From: Phallus indusiatus
Taxonomy: Eukaryota > Basidiomycota > Agaricomycetes > Phallales > Phallaceae
Length of the DNA: 64,000 bases
Assembly (NCBI GenBank): GCA_027605045.1
Contig: JAQFWX010000022.1
Location: forward strand, 665,985 to 729,984
Reading direction: 5' to 3'
In this document: in pieces, positions 31,789 through 44,076 of the stretch
Layout of the letters: the number at the start of each line of letters is the position of its first letter
How positions within the stretch are numbered: the stretch's first letter is position 1
Translations under genes and position numbers: made by a program
The notes under the pieces: model-generated
Databases searched by the model: none
What the model saw: the letters and a program-made list of their open reading frames with translations, nothing else
What the model was told of the DNA's origin: nothing

Positions 31789-31913
31789 CAACTTCAATGA
31801 TCTGAGTTTCTGCTCTGCAGCACATACCCCCATCTTGAAACTTCCAGAGCGCCCTGGAGGTTTCAAGATGGGGGTAAGTGCTTCAAGGCCGAGACCCAGA
31901 TCATTGATGAACT
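31789..31913. repeat. Fold-back hairpin, ~58-bp arms, 6-base loop
   Basis: The left arm (about 31789-31846, ending CATCTTGAAACTTCCAG) pairs with the right arm (about 31853-31913, starting CTGGAGGTTTCAAGATG). The equivalent place in the paired duplication (about 22110) lacks it, which indicates insertion in one copy or clean loss from the other. Confidence 0.72.
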
Positions 31914-32032
31914 GAGGAGCGGTCGCTGCGTGCAGGTACAATTAGCGCTGGAATCATCCTAACCTTTAAACAGTGTTGTTGAAATCACAGGTCAAACAGG
32001 ACTATCCCCTATCATCCCACAAGAAAACCACC

Positions 32033-33377
32033 ATGTCGCTCCCAACGCAAACTGTGCAAAACCTTCAACTCGGTTACCCGCTTTTGTTCAACATTGGTGA
32101 TGGACCTTCTCTACTCTTATGCAGAATGACTGACTTTCACGTACTGCAGTCGCTGGCACTACACTGATTATCTGGGATACCCTTTTGACCTTCGATGAAG
32201 AAGTGAGCCTCATTTGATACGTAGTATATCACATGCTGAATCTCAAAGCAGATAGCGTTTATCCGACTGTACGCAATCCTCGTTGATCCTGACATATCTG
32301 GCATACATATATTGAAGGCTTTAGATCCAAGGCCGGTATTTTTGTAAAAGTACTATACTGTATGGCTCGGTACATCGCCCTTGTACTTTATATGTGCGTT
32401 TTTCCTCAGACCAGTTTCACAACCTCTAATGACCTTCTTTTTCAAAGTATGCTAACGTTTGTTTTCGTTGGAAATCATGAACAACTTAGCTATTGTTCAA
32501 GAATTATGTGGTTCGTCAATTTCGCCGGCACAACTATAGTAGTGTGCTCAAATATATTACTCATACAACGAGGTATGCGATGAGCCAAAGATTAGGAAGA
32601 GTTAAAAATAATGGTGCTTAGTATATGCATTTTGTGGCCGTTCAAGACCATTACTCTGGTTCCTCTCTCTCACATTATTATCGATTCTAACTTCGGTGGT
32701 GGTTATCCTGGTTGTGAGCATACCCAAATATCAGGCTGTTGACTTACAAGAGAATCTTCCTGCACCTTTCGGAAACTGCGTTGTCGAAGACTATTCCAGA
32801 ATGTTATCATTAATCTTGTGAGAATTCTGAAATTATATGTAACGAAATCATAAAAAAACCTGACAGCAAGTACTCAAAAGTTTCCTCGAGACTGGATTTC
32901 AAGTTATCTGCTTCGTTTGCATTATCACACGAGTTGCCACATTACAGTTCACGTCATGGAGAACAGGTGTTTGGGTGCCTTCGCTATACATGGATTTCTT
33001 GAGGGATGGGATATGGGTATTCGTGTTTCTGTTTCGTAAGTTAATCCGAACTTGCTTTCAATTCCCATAATTGAAGATACTTATCTAGTGGTTTGCTTAC
33101 TCTCTGGGGTTTATTTCCGCACTGGGCGTCCTGAAGGCCTGTCCTTTGCTGCGTACGTTTAATTAAAGAAACTTTTTGATATGTTATTTGCTGACCAGAT
33201 GAATTAAGATGGTTATATGTGGCTTCCAGTATCTGTGTAAGTATTGGAGGGATACAAGTATCGTTTTTCACTAATCGCTGATGCTATTCCTGACAGTGCA
33301 CGCGTCTGATATTGAACCTAAACTATTCGGTTAGGAAGCGTAATTTAAGCATATTTGACTCGTTTAACAGCTATTGA
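32033..33377 (+). CDS. DUF6533-type seven-helix membrane protein, copy 5
   Basis: Exon 1 reads MSLPTQTVQNLQLGYPLLF. Next come VAGTTLIIWDTLLTFDEE, micro-exon IAFIR, SKAGIFVKVLYCMARY, MLTFVFVGNHEQLSYC, SNILLIQR, VYAFCGRSRPLLWFL with an unusually Val-rich helix (TSVVVILVVSIP), FLETGFQVICFVC, FLRDGIWVFVFLF, GVYFRTGRPEGLSFAA, WLYVASSIC and CTRLILNLNYSVRKRN. The stop TGA is at 33375-33377. All predicted phases close. The end of exon 4 is clean only if the AG at 32306-32307 is used as acceptor; reading on from the micro-exon meets a stop. Copy 8 on the opposite strand is the closest relative. Confidence 0.72.
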
Positions 33378-34629
33378 ACAAGCGCAGGCTTTTCTGGTCT
33401 GTATAAAATAATTCTTACAAACAGACAAGTTTCGCAAACAATTAGACCGTCCAAAGGTTACAGAGAATCGCATCTTTGAGGCCCTCCAGCCTAAACAGGA
33501 ATTCATGCAGGCATTCTTGAAGAACCTTCTGGTGAATAAATGGTCAATGAAATATTGACTGGCAGGAGACCTCAGAGTGACTGAAATAAATGATATCTTT
33601 CGCTAATGTGGCAGCGGTTTATCGTGATCCTTCCGCTGAAAAATCCACGTGCCATATGTGTAAGCCCAGTCCAGTATCCGCATTCCGAGTTCGTAATAGG
33701 CTACACTGTAGTGACTGTACAAGCAGGCCGCTACAGTTTCTTTCCGCCGGTGTTTTCCTTACAAGACACCAAGCTGAGTTCGGGAAGTGGTGATTAAATT
33801 CTTAAATTGTGTTCCCGCCGATAGTCGTTCAACGTTCAACGTTCAACGTCAGCGATTCATTGTATGTGATTTGATTGAAGAACAGGTGCCGGAACGGCAC
33901 CAATGTCCTGCTGAGCTCGCGGGCGCCAGAGCCCATCGCGTATTGCTCTCCCCGTCATCGCACTCGAGCTAGGTGTGGTGACATCCTAGCCTCGTCACCA
34001 TCATCCTTCCATCATTCTTTCGCGCCCTCCATCGCGCCCTAATGCTCGCTAGAACACTCAACAGCACAGTCTCGTGTCACTCCGAGTGACGGCGTCCGAA
34101 TTCGCCAAGCAAGAGCCCGCCCACCCGGCGGTCTTGTTCCGCGTTCTGAGCACACGGACACCACGTGAAGCGAGATGAAGCTGAACTCGCGCTCTTTGAA
34201 GAAGTATGAACCAGCTGGCTCGCGCGAGTCGCGCCGAATCTATGGGACTGTGGCGGTTTGTCGTGCTTATGTACATAAGCACTTGAAGCTCAGTTGCAGA
34301 ATACCACGCCCAGCCTGATATTCTCCACCTATGATATCTCCGACGACGCAACATCCTTTGGCGATTTGAACTCCAGGGTTGTCTTGTTCCTGTCAGAAAC
34401 TGAGGTATGTTCCAATCTTTTGATAATTTCGCGGAGTTTGAGATTGATTTTGATTCTTCGTTGCCCGTACGGAGACTCGGACACAAGTGATAAGAGCAGT
34501 TGAGGAGCAATTGTTCTACGCGGAAAAGGGAGCCGGCACCAGAAGCCCTTGACCCTTTATATGATGTTTTCATGATCAAAGAAGTCAAACAGGTCCATCT
34601 CGCTTACCTTCCTACAGAAGAATCATATC
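33378..34629. other. Intergenic with GC-rich island and shared 5' flank
   Basis: Bases 33440-33770 match, inverted, the 3' flank of the minus-strand copy 8 (for example CACGTGCCATATGTGTAAGCC). A short GTTCAAC x3 tandem sits at 33827-33847. Bases 33895-34270 are markedly GC-richer than the surroundings, without a recognisable gene. Bases 34315-34510 are the flank repeated at 22205 and 37866. Confidence 0.45.
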
Positions 34630-35985
34630 ATGTCGCTTCCAGCACAGACAGTACAAAGCTTCCAGCTTGGTTACCCATCCTTGTACAATATTGGTGATGG
34701 TTTTTTTCTATATTTGTGCAGATGACTGACTTTCAAGTATTGCAGTCGCTTGTACCACGCTGATTATGTGGGATACCCTTTTGACCTTCGATGAAGAAGT
34801 AAGCCTCATTTGCTACACATCACGTACTGAATCTCAAAATAGAGATTGTTTATTCAATTGTACGCAATCTGCATTGATCCTGATGTATGTAACATATGTT
34901 GAAAGCTCCAGATCCAAGGCCAGTACTTTGGTGAAAATACTATATTGTATGGCTCGATACATTGCTCTTGCACTTTATATGTACGTTTTCCGCGAGCCGT
35001 TTCACAAGATTTAATAATTCCCTTTCTTTCTTCCAATCTAAGTGTGGCAATGTTTTTTTTTGTTGGAAACCATGAACAACTCCGCTTCTGCTCGAAAGTC
35101 ATGTGGCTCGTCAATTTTGCTGGTGCAACTATAGTTGCGTGCTCAAACATATTACTCATACAACGAGGTACGTGGTGGGCTAGAGATTAGGGAAAACCTC
35201 AAGAACAATGGTGCTTAGTATATGCATTTTGTGGCCGTTCAAAACTATTGCACTGGGTCCTCTCTTTCTTGTTCTTATTAATTGAAGCTTCGGCAGTGGT
35301 TATCCTGTCTCTGGAAGTACCCAAATATCGGGTTGTTGACTTGCAAGGAAATCTTCCTGCACCTTTCGGGAACTGCGTCATCGCACACTATTCCAGAACC
35401 CTATCATCAATCTTGTGAGAAACTTAAAATTAACAGAGTAAAAATACCTGACAGCAAGTAACCAAAAGCTTCCTCCAGCTTGGATTCCAAATTATTGCTT
35501 TTGCGTGTATTATTATACGAGTTGCCTCCCTACAGTTCACATCATGGAGAATAGGTCTTCGTGTGCCTTCGCTATACATGGATTTCTTGAGGGATGGAAT
35601 ATGGGTATTCATGTTTTTGTCTTGTAAGTTAATTCGAACTTGTTTTCCAACCATCGTAACTGAAAAGCTTAATTAGTGGTTTGCTTACTCTCTGGTGTTT
35701 ATATCCGTGCTGGAAGTCCTCATGGGCTATCTTTTGCTGTGAGAGTTGAAAATACAAAAAACCTTTGGATACGCTATTTATTGACCAAATGAATCAAGAT
35801 GGTCATTTGTTACCTCCAGTATATGTGTAGGTGATACGATTGAGGCATACAAATACCGTTGTCTAACCGATCACTGATACTATTGCAGTGCACACGTCTC
35901 ATATTGAATCTAAACCACTCGGTTAACAGAGTCCGCGATTTTGGCATACATGACTTGTCATTAAACAGCTACTGAACCTGCAAGC
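34630..35985 (+). pseudogene. DUF6533-type membrane protein, copy 6, C-terminal frameshift likely
   Basis: Exons 1-7 are intact in frame (MSLPAQTVQSFQLGYPSL, MWDTLLTFDEE, KILYCMARY, SNILLIQR, FLQLGFQIIAF, LRDGIWVFMFLS). At the end of exon 8, siblings read TTTGCTGC|GTGAGT, while this copy has TTTGCT|GTGAGA (about 35737): two bases lost at the donor. The phase into the WSFVTSSIC exon is then wrong and translation would stop soon after. The terminal exon (CTRLILNLNHSVN) is preserved to TGA 35983-35985. If an unusual donor is used the gene could still be functional. Confidence 0.6.
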
Positions 35986-36420
35986 TATTTCGCTGTATCA
36001 ACGTGTTTTTATAAACCAAACGAATAGACCGCTCAGAGATTGAATGTCGCAGAGAATAGCATTTTATTCATCATTACAAAATCTTGTAATATCAAATTTT
36101 AACAGCGCTGAGGCTTCTGGTGAGAAATCCATGTTATGAACTGAGTTTCAGGCTCATCTCAAGTTCGTCGATGGCTGTCGGTACTGTTCTCACCGGTACT
36201 CGGGATCAGATTCTTTCAGTTGATTGAAATCGTCGAACTGAGTCGACTTGTAAAGTCTTCGTTATTATTCAATTCCAAAAGTAACTGGATATCATAAATG
36301 AGCTTGAAAGCGTGGACAGGATTGACATGTCAACCTAAATTAAGAACCTGGATGTTACATATATGTACCCAATCCTTAGTGACTTGAGGCTGGGTCAGAC
36401 GGTCCGACTCAGACCTAGTT

Positions 36421-36608
36421 CGGCAAAAATCAAAAATGGTGTATATTGATTGATAATTAAATCAAAGCGCTAACTCCACATTTTATCGGTTAACAAAGCA
36501 TTACTTTGGCGTTGTATCGGTTAATAAAGAATTATAAACCGATGAAATGTGAAGTTAGAGCCTTGACTCATTTCTAAATCAATATACACCATTTTCGATT
36601 TTTGCGAC
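36421..36608. mobile_element. Fold-back MITE, ~70-bp terminal inverted repeats
   Basis: The left arm (GGCAAAAATCAAAAATGGTG, then TATATTGAT ... CACATTTTATCGGTT) is the reverse complement, with few mismatches, of the right arm (AACCGATGAAATGTG ... CACCATTTTCGATTTTTGCG). About 45 bases separate them and contain another TATCGGTTAATAAAG motif. There is no coding content. The target duplication is not clear by eye. Confidence 0.8.
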
Positions 36609-36614
36609 AATTGT

Positions 36615-37490
36615 CACCGTGAAGAAGCCGGCGGCGAGATAAGATTTACATGTACGAGGGGCCAAACAGTCCAATGCCTTGGCTGGTGAATCCGCTTGGA
36701 ATCCGGTTTCAATAAAATGCTTTTTAAAGGTTGACAGAATATTGTCTTCGCCGAATCATGCGCAGACGTTAGTGAAAATCCGCAACCGAGTCTAATTGAA
36801 AAGAGTTATCAGGAGAAATTGGGACTGAATTGATACGCACCAATGAGAAGCATTGTTATAATTGGCGTAACAGCTAAATTTATGTAGAACTCAACGAGCA
36901 ATGCTTTCTGGTCCTGATTCAGATATCACCTAAGAATCAATCATGTGAATAAATTTTGACTGGTTAAGCCGAAACCAAGCTCCAAATTCTAGAATTTCTA
37001 GTAGTAATGGGTGAAATAACGTTCTTCATGATATGGTACGAATTAAGTATATTATGTGTTGTTTCAAACGACCTAAGAAGGCAGCGACAGTCATTGTGTA
37101 GTAAGCAGTAAGACCCTTATCAGGGGCAGCTCATTAATGTGGGACAATGAAACAAGGAATGCCAGGATGAAATCTCAAAGGAGAAATCATGCTACCGTCC
37201 TCGCGACCATTGACTATATACGTAGGTCGTTGAGCACTGCACTTGAATCGTATACGGGAAGATCAAGGAAATAGAGCGTGGAAAAAGACGACACAAAGAG
37301 ATACAAAGCCATCGGCAGCAGAAGAGGGACAAGAACTTTACTTAAATTAGTATGTGATAAGACTAAGATTTTGAAATGCGGACGCGAGACCCTTCGGTTT
37401 ACGGACAAATTGTCTTCAGAGGCCTAAGCATTTTGAATTGTCTAGATGAAGATTATGGTAAATCATCCTAAAAAAAAACCGGGATGAATA
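36615..37490 (+). repeat. Dispersed repeat, copy C
   Basis: From 36833 it matches copy A (7585 onward): CAATGAGAA, ATTGGCGTAACAGCTA, CTGGTTAAGCCGAAACCAAG. The end TTGTCTTCAGAGGCCTAAGC to ACCGGGATGAAT matches copies A and B. The first 200 bp (TCCAATGCCTTGGCTGG...) are present here only. Confidence 0.6.
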
Positions 37491-38175
37491 ATATTCTGAT
37501 AGGAGCTGGAGAAGAAAGCATGGCGAGGTAAAGGATAATATATTTCTATACAGATAGTAATCGTGTTGTATTTAATTTTTTCAATGAATTAACTTATAAT
37601 TATTTCGTCTTTGTGTGATGCTCAAGATGATTACAAACGATTGCTATTGTCCAGTAAGGACATTTTCACTAACTCTGTTATACATATATTCCATTGTCTT
37701 CATGGTACTACGTTACTCTACATACGCCAACATTTCCTTGCGCTGGCTACAATGTCCTACAGCGCCCGATATAATGGGGTACATGGTAACAGGCGTACAC
37801 GGCCTACATGGCCTACATCGGACAATATAGCCAGTTTTTGCCATGACTTTTTTTCCTGACGGATATACATCGAAGATATTGTTCACCTATGATATCTCTG
37901 ACGACGCAACATCCTTTGGCTATTTGAACTCCAGGGTTGTCTTGTTCCTGCCAGACACTGAGATATATCCCAATCTTTTGATAATTTCGCGAAGTCTGAG
38001 ACTGATCTTCGTTGGTACGGAGACACAGATGATAAGAGCAGTTGAGGAGTAATTGTTCTATGCGGCAAAGGGAGCCAGCACCAGGAGCCCTCGAGCTTTT
38101 AAATGATGCTTTTATAATTGAACAAGTGAAACAGGACCATCTCTGCTTATCTTCCTACAAAAAAATCATAATATC
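37491..38175. other. Intergenic with shared 5' flank
   Basis: No gene is recognised. Bases 37866-38050 repeat the flank found upstream of copies 2 and 6, including an open stretch YDISDDATSFG that is not conserved enough as protein to call. Confidence 0.4.
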
Positions 38176-39525
38176 ATGTCGCTTTCAGTACAGATAGTAC
38201 AAACCTTTCAGCTTGGTTACACACTCTTGAACAACATCGGTGATGGATTTTTTTGAGTTTTATGCAGATGACTGACTTCCAAGTACTGCAGTTGCTTGCA
38301 CCACTCTGATTGTCTGGGATACCCTTTTGACCTTCAATGAAGAAGTAAGCCTCATTTACTATGAGCATATTACATTCTGAATTTCAAAACAGAGAGTATT
38401 TATTCGATTGTACGCAATTCTCATTGATCCTGAGGAATTTAGCATATGTTGAAGGCTCCAGATCCAAGGCCAGTATTTTGGTGAAAGTACTATATTGTAT
38501 GTCTCGATACATTGCTCTTGCACTTTATATGTATGTTTTCCGCAACCCGTTTCACAACATTTAGTGACTTCCTTTCTTTCTTGAAATCATAGTGTGGCAA
38601 TGTGTTTTTTTGTTGGAAATCATGAACAACTTCGCTTCTGTTCAAAAATCATGTGGCCCATCATTTTTGCTGGCACAGCTTTAGTAGCGTGCTCAAATAT
38701 ATTACTCATCCAACGAGGTATGTGATGGGCTAGAGATTAGGGAAAACCTCAAAATTAATGGTACTTAGTATATGCATTCTGTGGCCGTTCAAAACTATTA
38801 CTCTGGGTCCTCTCTTTCTTATTCTTATTGATTCAAACTTCGACGGTGGTTATCCTGTCCCTGGAAGCACTACCCGAATTTGTGGTTGTTGACTTGCAAG
38901 GAAATCTTCCTGCACCTTTCGGAAACTGCATCATCGTGCACTATTCCAGAACCCTTTCATCAATCTTGTGAGAAACTTATAATTAACCGTAATAAATACC
39001 TGACAGAAAGTGCTCAAAGTTTCCTTGGGCTGGGATTCCATATTGTTGCCTTCGCTTGCACTATTATACGAGTTGCCTCGTTACGGTTCACGTCATGGAG
39101 AACAGGTGTACGTGTGCCTTTGCTATACGTGGATTTCCTGAAGGATGGGATATGGGTATTCATGTTTATATTCTGTGAGTTAATTCGAACTTGCTTTTCA
39201 CCATCGTAACTGAGAAGGCTTAATTAGTGGTTTGCTTACTCTCTGGTGTCTATATCCATGCTGGGAGACCTATTGGCCTATCTTTTGCTGCGTGAGTTTA
39301 AAATAAAATAAACCCTTGGATATGCTATTTATTAACCAGATGAACTAAGATGGTCACATGTCATTTCCAGTATCTGTGTAGGTCTTACGATTAAGGCATA
39401 TAAATATCGTTGTCTACAGATCACTGATACTATTGCAGTGCACACGTCTCATATTGAATCTAAATTACTCGGTTAACAGGGTTCGTGATTTTGGCATACA
39501 TGACTGGTCACCAAACAGCTACTGA
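38176..39525 (+). CDS. DUF6533-type seven-helix membrane protein, copy 7
   Basis: Starts MSLSVQIVQTFQLGYTLL at 38176. The same exon plan follows: VWDTLLTFNEE, micro-exon RVFIR, SKASILVKVLYCMSRY, VAMCFFVGNHEQLRFC, SNILLIQR, VYAFCGRSKLLLWVL, a VVDLQGNLPAPFGNC loop, FLGLGFHIVAF, LKDGIWVFMF, GVYIHAGRPIGLSFAA, SSIC and CTRLILNLNYSVNR. The stop TGA is at 39523-39525. Exon 7 begins after CTCAAAG, one base shorter than the CTCAAAAG of its siblings, still leaving the correct phase. Copy 2 is the nearest relative, and their 3' flanks also match. Confidence 0.73.
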
Positions 39526-40462
39526 ACCTGCAAGCTATTTCGCTGTATCAACATGTTTTTATAAACCAAACGAATAGACCGCTCAAAGATTGAATATCGC
39601 AGAGAATAGCATTTTACTCATCATTACAAAATTGTGTGATATCAAATTTTAACAATGCTGAGGCTTCTGGTGAGAAATCCATGTTATGAACTGAGTTTCA
39701 GGCTCATCTCAAGTTCGTCGATGGCTGTCGGTACTGTTCTCACTGGTACTCGGGATCAAATTTTTTCAATTCATTGAAATCGTTGAACTGAGTCGACTTG
39801 CAGAGTCTTCGTTAATGTTTACATGTTAATTCCAAAAGTAACTGGATATCATAAATGTCTTTGAAGTGTGAGCGGGACCGGCATGTCAACTTAAGAACCT
39901 GGATGTTACGCTAGTCAATCCTTATCGACTTGAGGCTGGGTCAGACTTAGTTCATAATCAGTGCCTTGAGGTACCGCATTGAAGCCGCCGGAGGACCTGC
40001 CGCACTTTGCATGCCACTGAAGTGTAAAGGGCTATCTGTTTTAGATCATTTCGCTCCAAACACCTTATCCTAGGACGAGTAACATGCGAATACATGTTAG
40101 TTCAAATGACGTTTAAACTCAGAGACATGGCTTGTAAGGAAAACACCGACGGAAAGAAGTTGTACTGCTTGTACGGCGTAGCCCAAGAACACGGAATGCG
40201 GCTGAACCTGGCTTACACATATGGCACGTGGTTTTTTTCAACGTAAGCCTCACTGCATCCAAAAGTTGACATCGCAAGGTTTGTAATGATAAACCGCTGC
40301 CGCATCAGCGAAATATGTCATTTATCTGTTTAGGTTGGAGGGCCTTGAGGACGCGATTCTCTGTAACTTTTGGACGGTTTAATTATTTGCGAAACTTGTC
40401 TGTTTGTAAGAGTTATTCTATACAGACCATTGACAGACAAGCCGAGAGAAGCCTGCGCCCGT
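39526..40462. other. Intergenic junction of a direct and an inverted block
   Basis: Bases 39590-40080 match the 3' flanks of copies 2 and 6. From about 40170 the sequence is the inverted counterpart of 33440-33770, marking where the inverted copy 8 block begins. No gene is seen. Confidence 0.5.
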
Positions 40463-41793
40463 TCAATAGCTGTTTAGCGAGTCAGATATGCTAAAATCGC
40501 GCTTCCTGTTAACCGAATAGTTCAAGTTCAATATCAGACGCGTGCACTGGAATAGCGTCAGCGATTAGCGAAAAACGATACTTGTATCTCTCTAGTACTT
40601 ACACAGATACTGGAAACCACATATAACCATCTTAATTCATCTGGTTAACAAATAGCATACCAAAAAGTCTTTAATTAAACTTACGTAGCAAAGGACAGGC
40701 CTTCAGAGCGACCAGTGCGGAAATAAACCCCAGAGAGCAAGAAAACCACTAGAGAATTATGAAAATGGGAGAGCAAGTTCAAATTAACTTACGAAACAGA
40801 AACACGAATACCCATATCCCATCCCTCAAGAAATCCATGTATAGCGAAGGCATGCGAACCCCTGTTTCCCATGACGTGAATCGTAATGTGGCAACTCGTA
40901 TAATAATGCAAGCGAAGGAGATAACTTGAAATCCAAGCTCAAGGAACCTTTTAAGTACTTGCTGTCAGATATTTTTTTACTCCATTACATATAATTTCAG
41001 AATTCTCACAGGATTAATGATAAGATTCCGGAATAGTGTTCGATAATGCAGTTCCCCAGAGGCGCAGGAAGATTTTCTTGCAAGTCAACAACTCGATATT
41101 TGGGTACTTCCAGAGACAAAATCACCACCGCCGAAGCTTCAATCAATAAGAACATGAAAGAGAGGAACCAGAGTAATGGTTTTGAACGGCCACAGAATGC
41201 ATATACTAAGCATCATTATTAATTTTTCCTGATCTTTGGCTCATCGCATACCTCGTTGTATGAGTAATATGTTTGAGCACGCCAGTATAGCTGCGCCAGC
41301 GAAATTGACGAACCACATGATTCTCGAACAATAGCTAAGTTGTTCGTGATTTCCAACGAAAACAAATGTTACCATACTTAGAAAAAGAAGGTCATTAGAG
41401 GTTGTGAAACCGGTCTGAGGGAAAAGTTAAAACGCACATATAAAGTACAAGTGCGATGTATCGAGCCATACAATATAGTACTTTTACAAAAATACCGGCT
41501 TTGGACCTGAAGTCTTCAATATATGCCGAATATATCAGGATCAATGAGAATTGCGTACAGTCGGATAAACGCTATCTGCTTTGAGATTCAGTATGTGGTA
41601 TATCGCGTATCAAAAGAATCTCACTTCTTCGTCGAAGGTCAAGAGGGTATCCCAGATAATCAGTGTGGTGTTAGCAACTGTAGTACGTGAAAGTTAGTCA
41701 TCTGCATAAAAGTAGAGAAGATACATCACCAGTGTTGAGCAAAAGCCGGTAGTCGAGTTGAAGATTTTCTACTGTTTGCGCTGGGAGCGACAT
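40463..41793 (-). CDS. DUF6533-type seven-helix membrane protein, copy 8 (inverted)
   Basis: On the minus strand the gene starts MSLPAQTVENLQLDYRLL at 41793. It continues IIWDTLLTFDEE, micro-exon IAFIR, SKAGIFVKVLYCMARYIAL, MVTFVFVGNHEQLSYC, SNILLIQR, VYAFCGRSKPLLWFL, ENLPAPLGNCIIEHYSG, FLELGFQVISF, MDFLRDGIWVFVFLF, GVYFRTGRSEGLSFAT, SSIC and CTRLILNLNYSVNRKRD. The stop is at 40465-40463. No lesion was found. With copy 5 it forms a widely spaced inverted pair flanking copies 6 and 7. Confidence 0.72.
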
Positions 41794-42765
41794 GATGATT
41801 CCTTTGTGGGAAGATAGGTAGGGATGGTCCTATTTGACGTCTTCTTTCAACCCTTTAAAGGTTTAGATAATTCCAGCACCAGTTGTGTCCACATGGAGCG
41901 ACCGATTCTCAATTGCTAAGAGGTACCCCCATCTGTTCGCGCATTCTGAGTTTCAGGCTCGTCTCAAGTTCGTCGATGGCTGTCGGTACTGGGCGGCCTT
42001 TCTCACCGGTACGCGGGATCAAATCTTTTCAGTTGATTGAAATCGTGGAACTGAGTCGACTTGCAAAGTTTTCGTTATTATTCAATTCCAAAAGTCACTG
42101 GATATCATAAATGAGCTTGAAATTAAAAGCGTGTTAGATCCGGACAGGATTGGCATGTCAACTTAGATTAAGAACCTGGATGTTACACATATCCAATCCT
42201 TAGCGACTTGAGGCTGGGTCGACTCAGACCAGGTTTGTAATCAAAATACCTTGGGGTATCGCATTGAAGTCGCCTGAGGACGCCGTCGACATGCCCCACT
42301 TCATGCCACTCAAGTATAAAGGGCTATCTGTTTTAGATCATTTCGCTTCAAACTTGAACACCTTAGCCCAGGATGAATAGCATGCAAATACATGATTGAA
42401 ATGACATGTCAACTCAGAGAATGTGGATAGAACTGTCGGACCACATAAATCTGACAGATAGGAATAGCTAAAAATAGTTTTCGTTGCACTTCAAGTTGTC
42501 AATTAAAGTATGTTAAATATATTTGCGTTCTTTGTTAGATCTCAATATATCATGGCTGATGGCCACCGTGGTCTAAAAATTTCCAATTAAGGATATTCAG
42601 AAGCACTTTACGCCCAATATACTTGCAAAATCAGTTGAGAGAAAACGTTGAATCTCAACTGAACCAAATTCATTGACAATCTTCGACGCTTTTCGTGCTC
42701 ATATATATATATGATTAAATATTCAATAAACCGACACATTTTTGCGTGACTGTTCGTTCATGTAC

Positions 42766-44076
42766 ATGTCAATGGATTTGGAGTCGCTGCAGCAAATTGT
42801 GCCGGAAATCTCACTTACTTATCCATATTTATACAATCTTGGTAAAAGGCTGATGTTCTTGTTCCACGTACAAAGCGATTGACAAGTGTGCAGTTGCAAG
42901 CACGACCCTCATTGTTTGGGATACATTTTTAACTTTTGATGAAGAAGTAAGTTTCTGTAATATGCAATTTATCACATACTGACTTTCGAGGTAGGTAGGG
43001 TTCATCTGGTCGTGAGTGCCTTTATTCGTCCTTATTCCTAGAATTCAACATCGCAGATCTGGCTTTACATTAGTTAAAGTCTTATATTTTATCGTCAGAT
43101 ATCTCCCACTTGTAATTCACAGGTACGATCATTTAGCCACCTTATAAATGTCTAATATTTCGAAAGTGGTGTGATTTTCACGTTCTTTGGAGATTTTCCG
43201 GGGACGCACTTTTGCTCAGAAGTTATGTGGCTCATAAACATTCTAGGCGCAGTTACAATGGCATGTTCAAATATATTGCTTATTCAACGAGGTATCTATT
43301 TTCAATTTTTGAGTTCAAAATGTCTGAATGACGGTAAATTCAGTATATGCATTTTACGGACGCTCAAAACTTTTGCTGTGGTTTCTTTGTGTACTGATCG
43401 TACTGATTGAATCTTCGGCGATAGTAGTTTTGGCTTTGGGTGTACCTAGATATATTGTTGGCTCAGAGCAAAACATTCCTCCTCCCTTAGGCCGTTGTGT
43501 TGTCAAACATTATTCGGGAATTTTATCATTCGTTTCGTAAGTGACTCAAATTCGACAGTTTCTGTTGATTTATAGCAAATGCGCGAAAAGGTTCCTACAG
43601 TTGATATTCCAAAGCATTGCCTTTTTTTGCATCGTCGTGCGATTTGTCAAACTGCAGCGTACAGCATGGAAAATAGGCCTAGGTGTTCCGAATTCCCCAC
43701 TTTACACTGTCTTTATGAGGGACGGGATATGGGTGTTTATAATTTTGTCCTGTAAGCCCAAATTCAGTTTAATCCCGTCTCATTCCTGAAGAAATATTAC
43801 CTTAGTAACGTTCTTGCTTTCTGGCATCTACATGCATACATTCACTATTCCGGGCCCGTCCTTTGCTCTGTATGTGCGATTGAAATGACATTCTTCATTT
43901 GTGGACTGAATACATACGTTCAGATGGACATGTGTCTCCTCTAGCATTTGCGTAAGTATGATGTCCCATGTTCTCAGCTGCCACCCATGCTATCACAGTC
44001 CACGCGCTTGATATTGAACCTAAATTACTCGGCGAATGGGGATAAGGATCCTCGTGTTTCTTCCGGGTCTGTTTGA
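42766..44076 (+). CDS. DUF6533-type seven-helix membrane protein, copy 9
   Basis: Near twin of copy 3. Start MSMDLESLQQIVPE at 42766, with in-frame ATGs at 42760 and 42772 as alternatives. It keeps TFDEE in the hallmark where copy 3 has TSDEE, the micro-exon reads VGFIW, and the loop helix has ILGAVTMACSNILLIQR. Later exons give VYAFYGRSKLLLWFL, EQNIPPPLGRCVV, FLQLIFQSIAF, MRDGIWVFIILS, WTCVSSSIC and STRLILNLNYSANG, ending at TGA 44074-44076. All phases close. The better match to the family hallmark suggests this is the less drifted of the two twins. Confidence 0.74.

Noticed and set aside
34294..34503. Small ORF with YDISDDATSFG recurring at 37843 and near 22205
   Set aside because: It recurs because the whole flank is duplicated; frames are not kept equally open and no splice context supports a protein.
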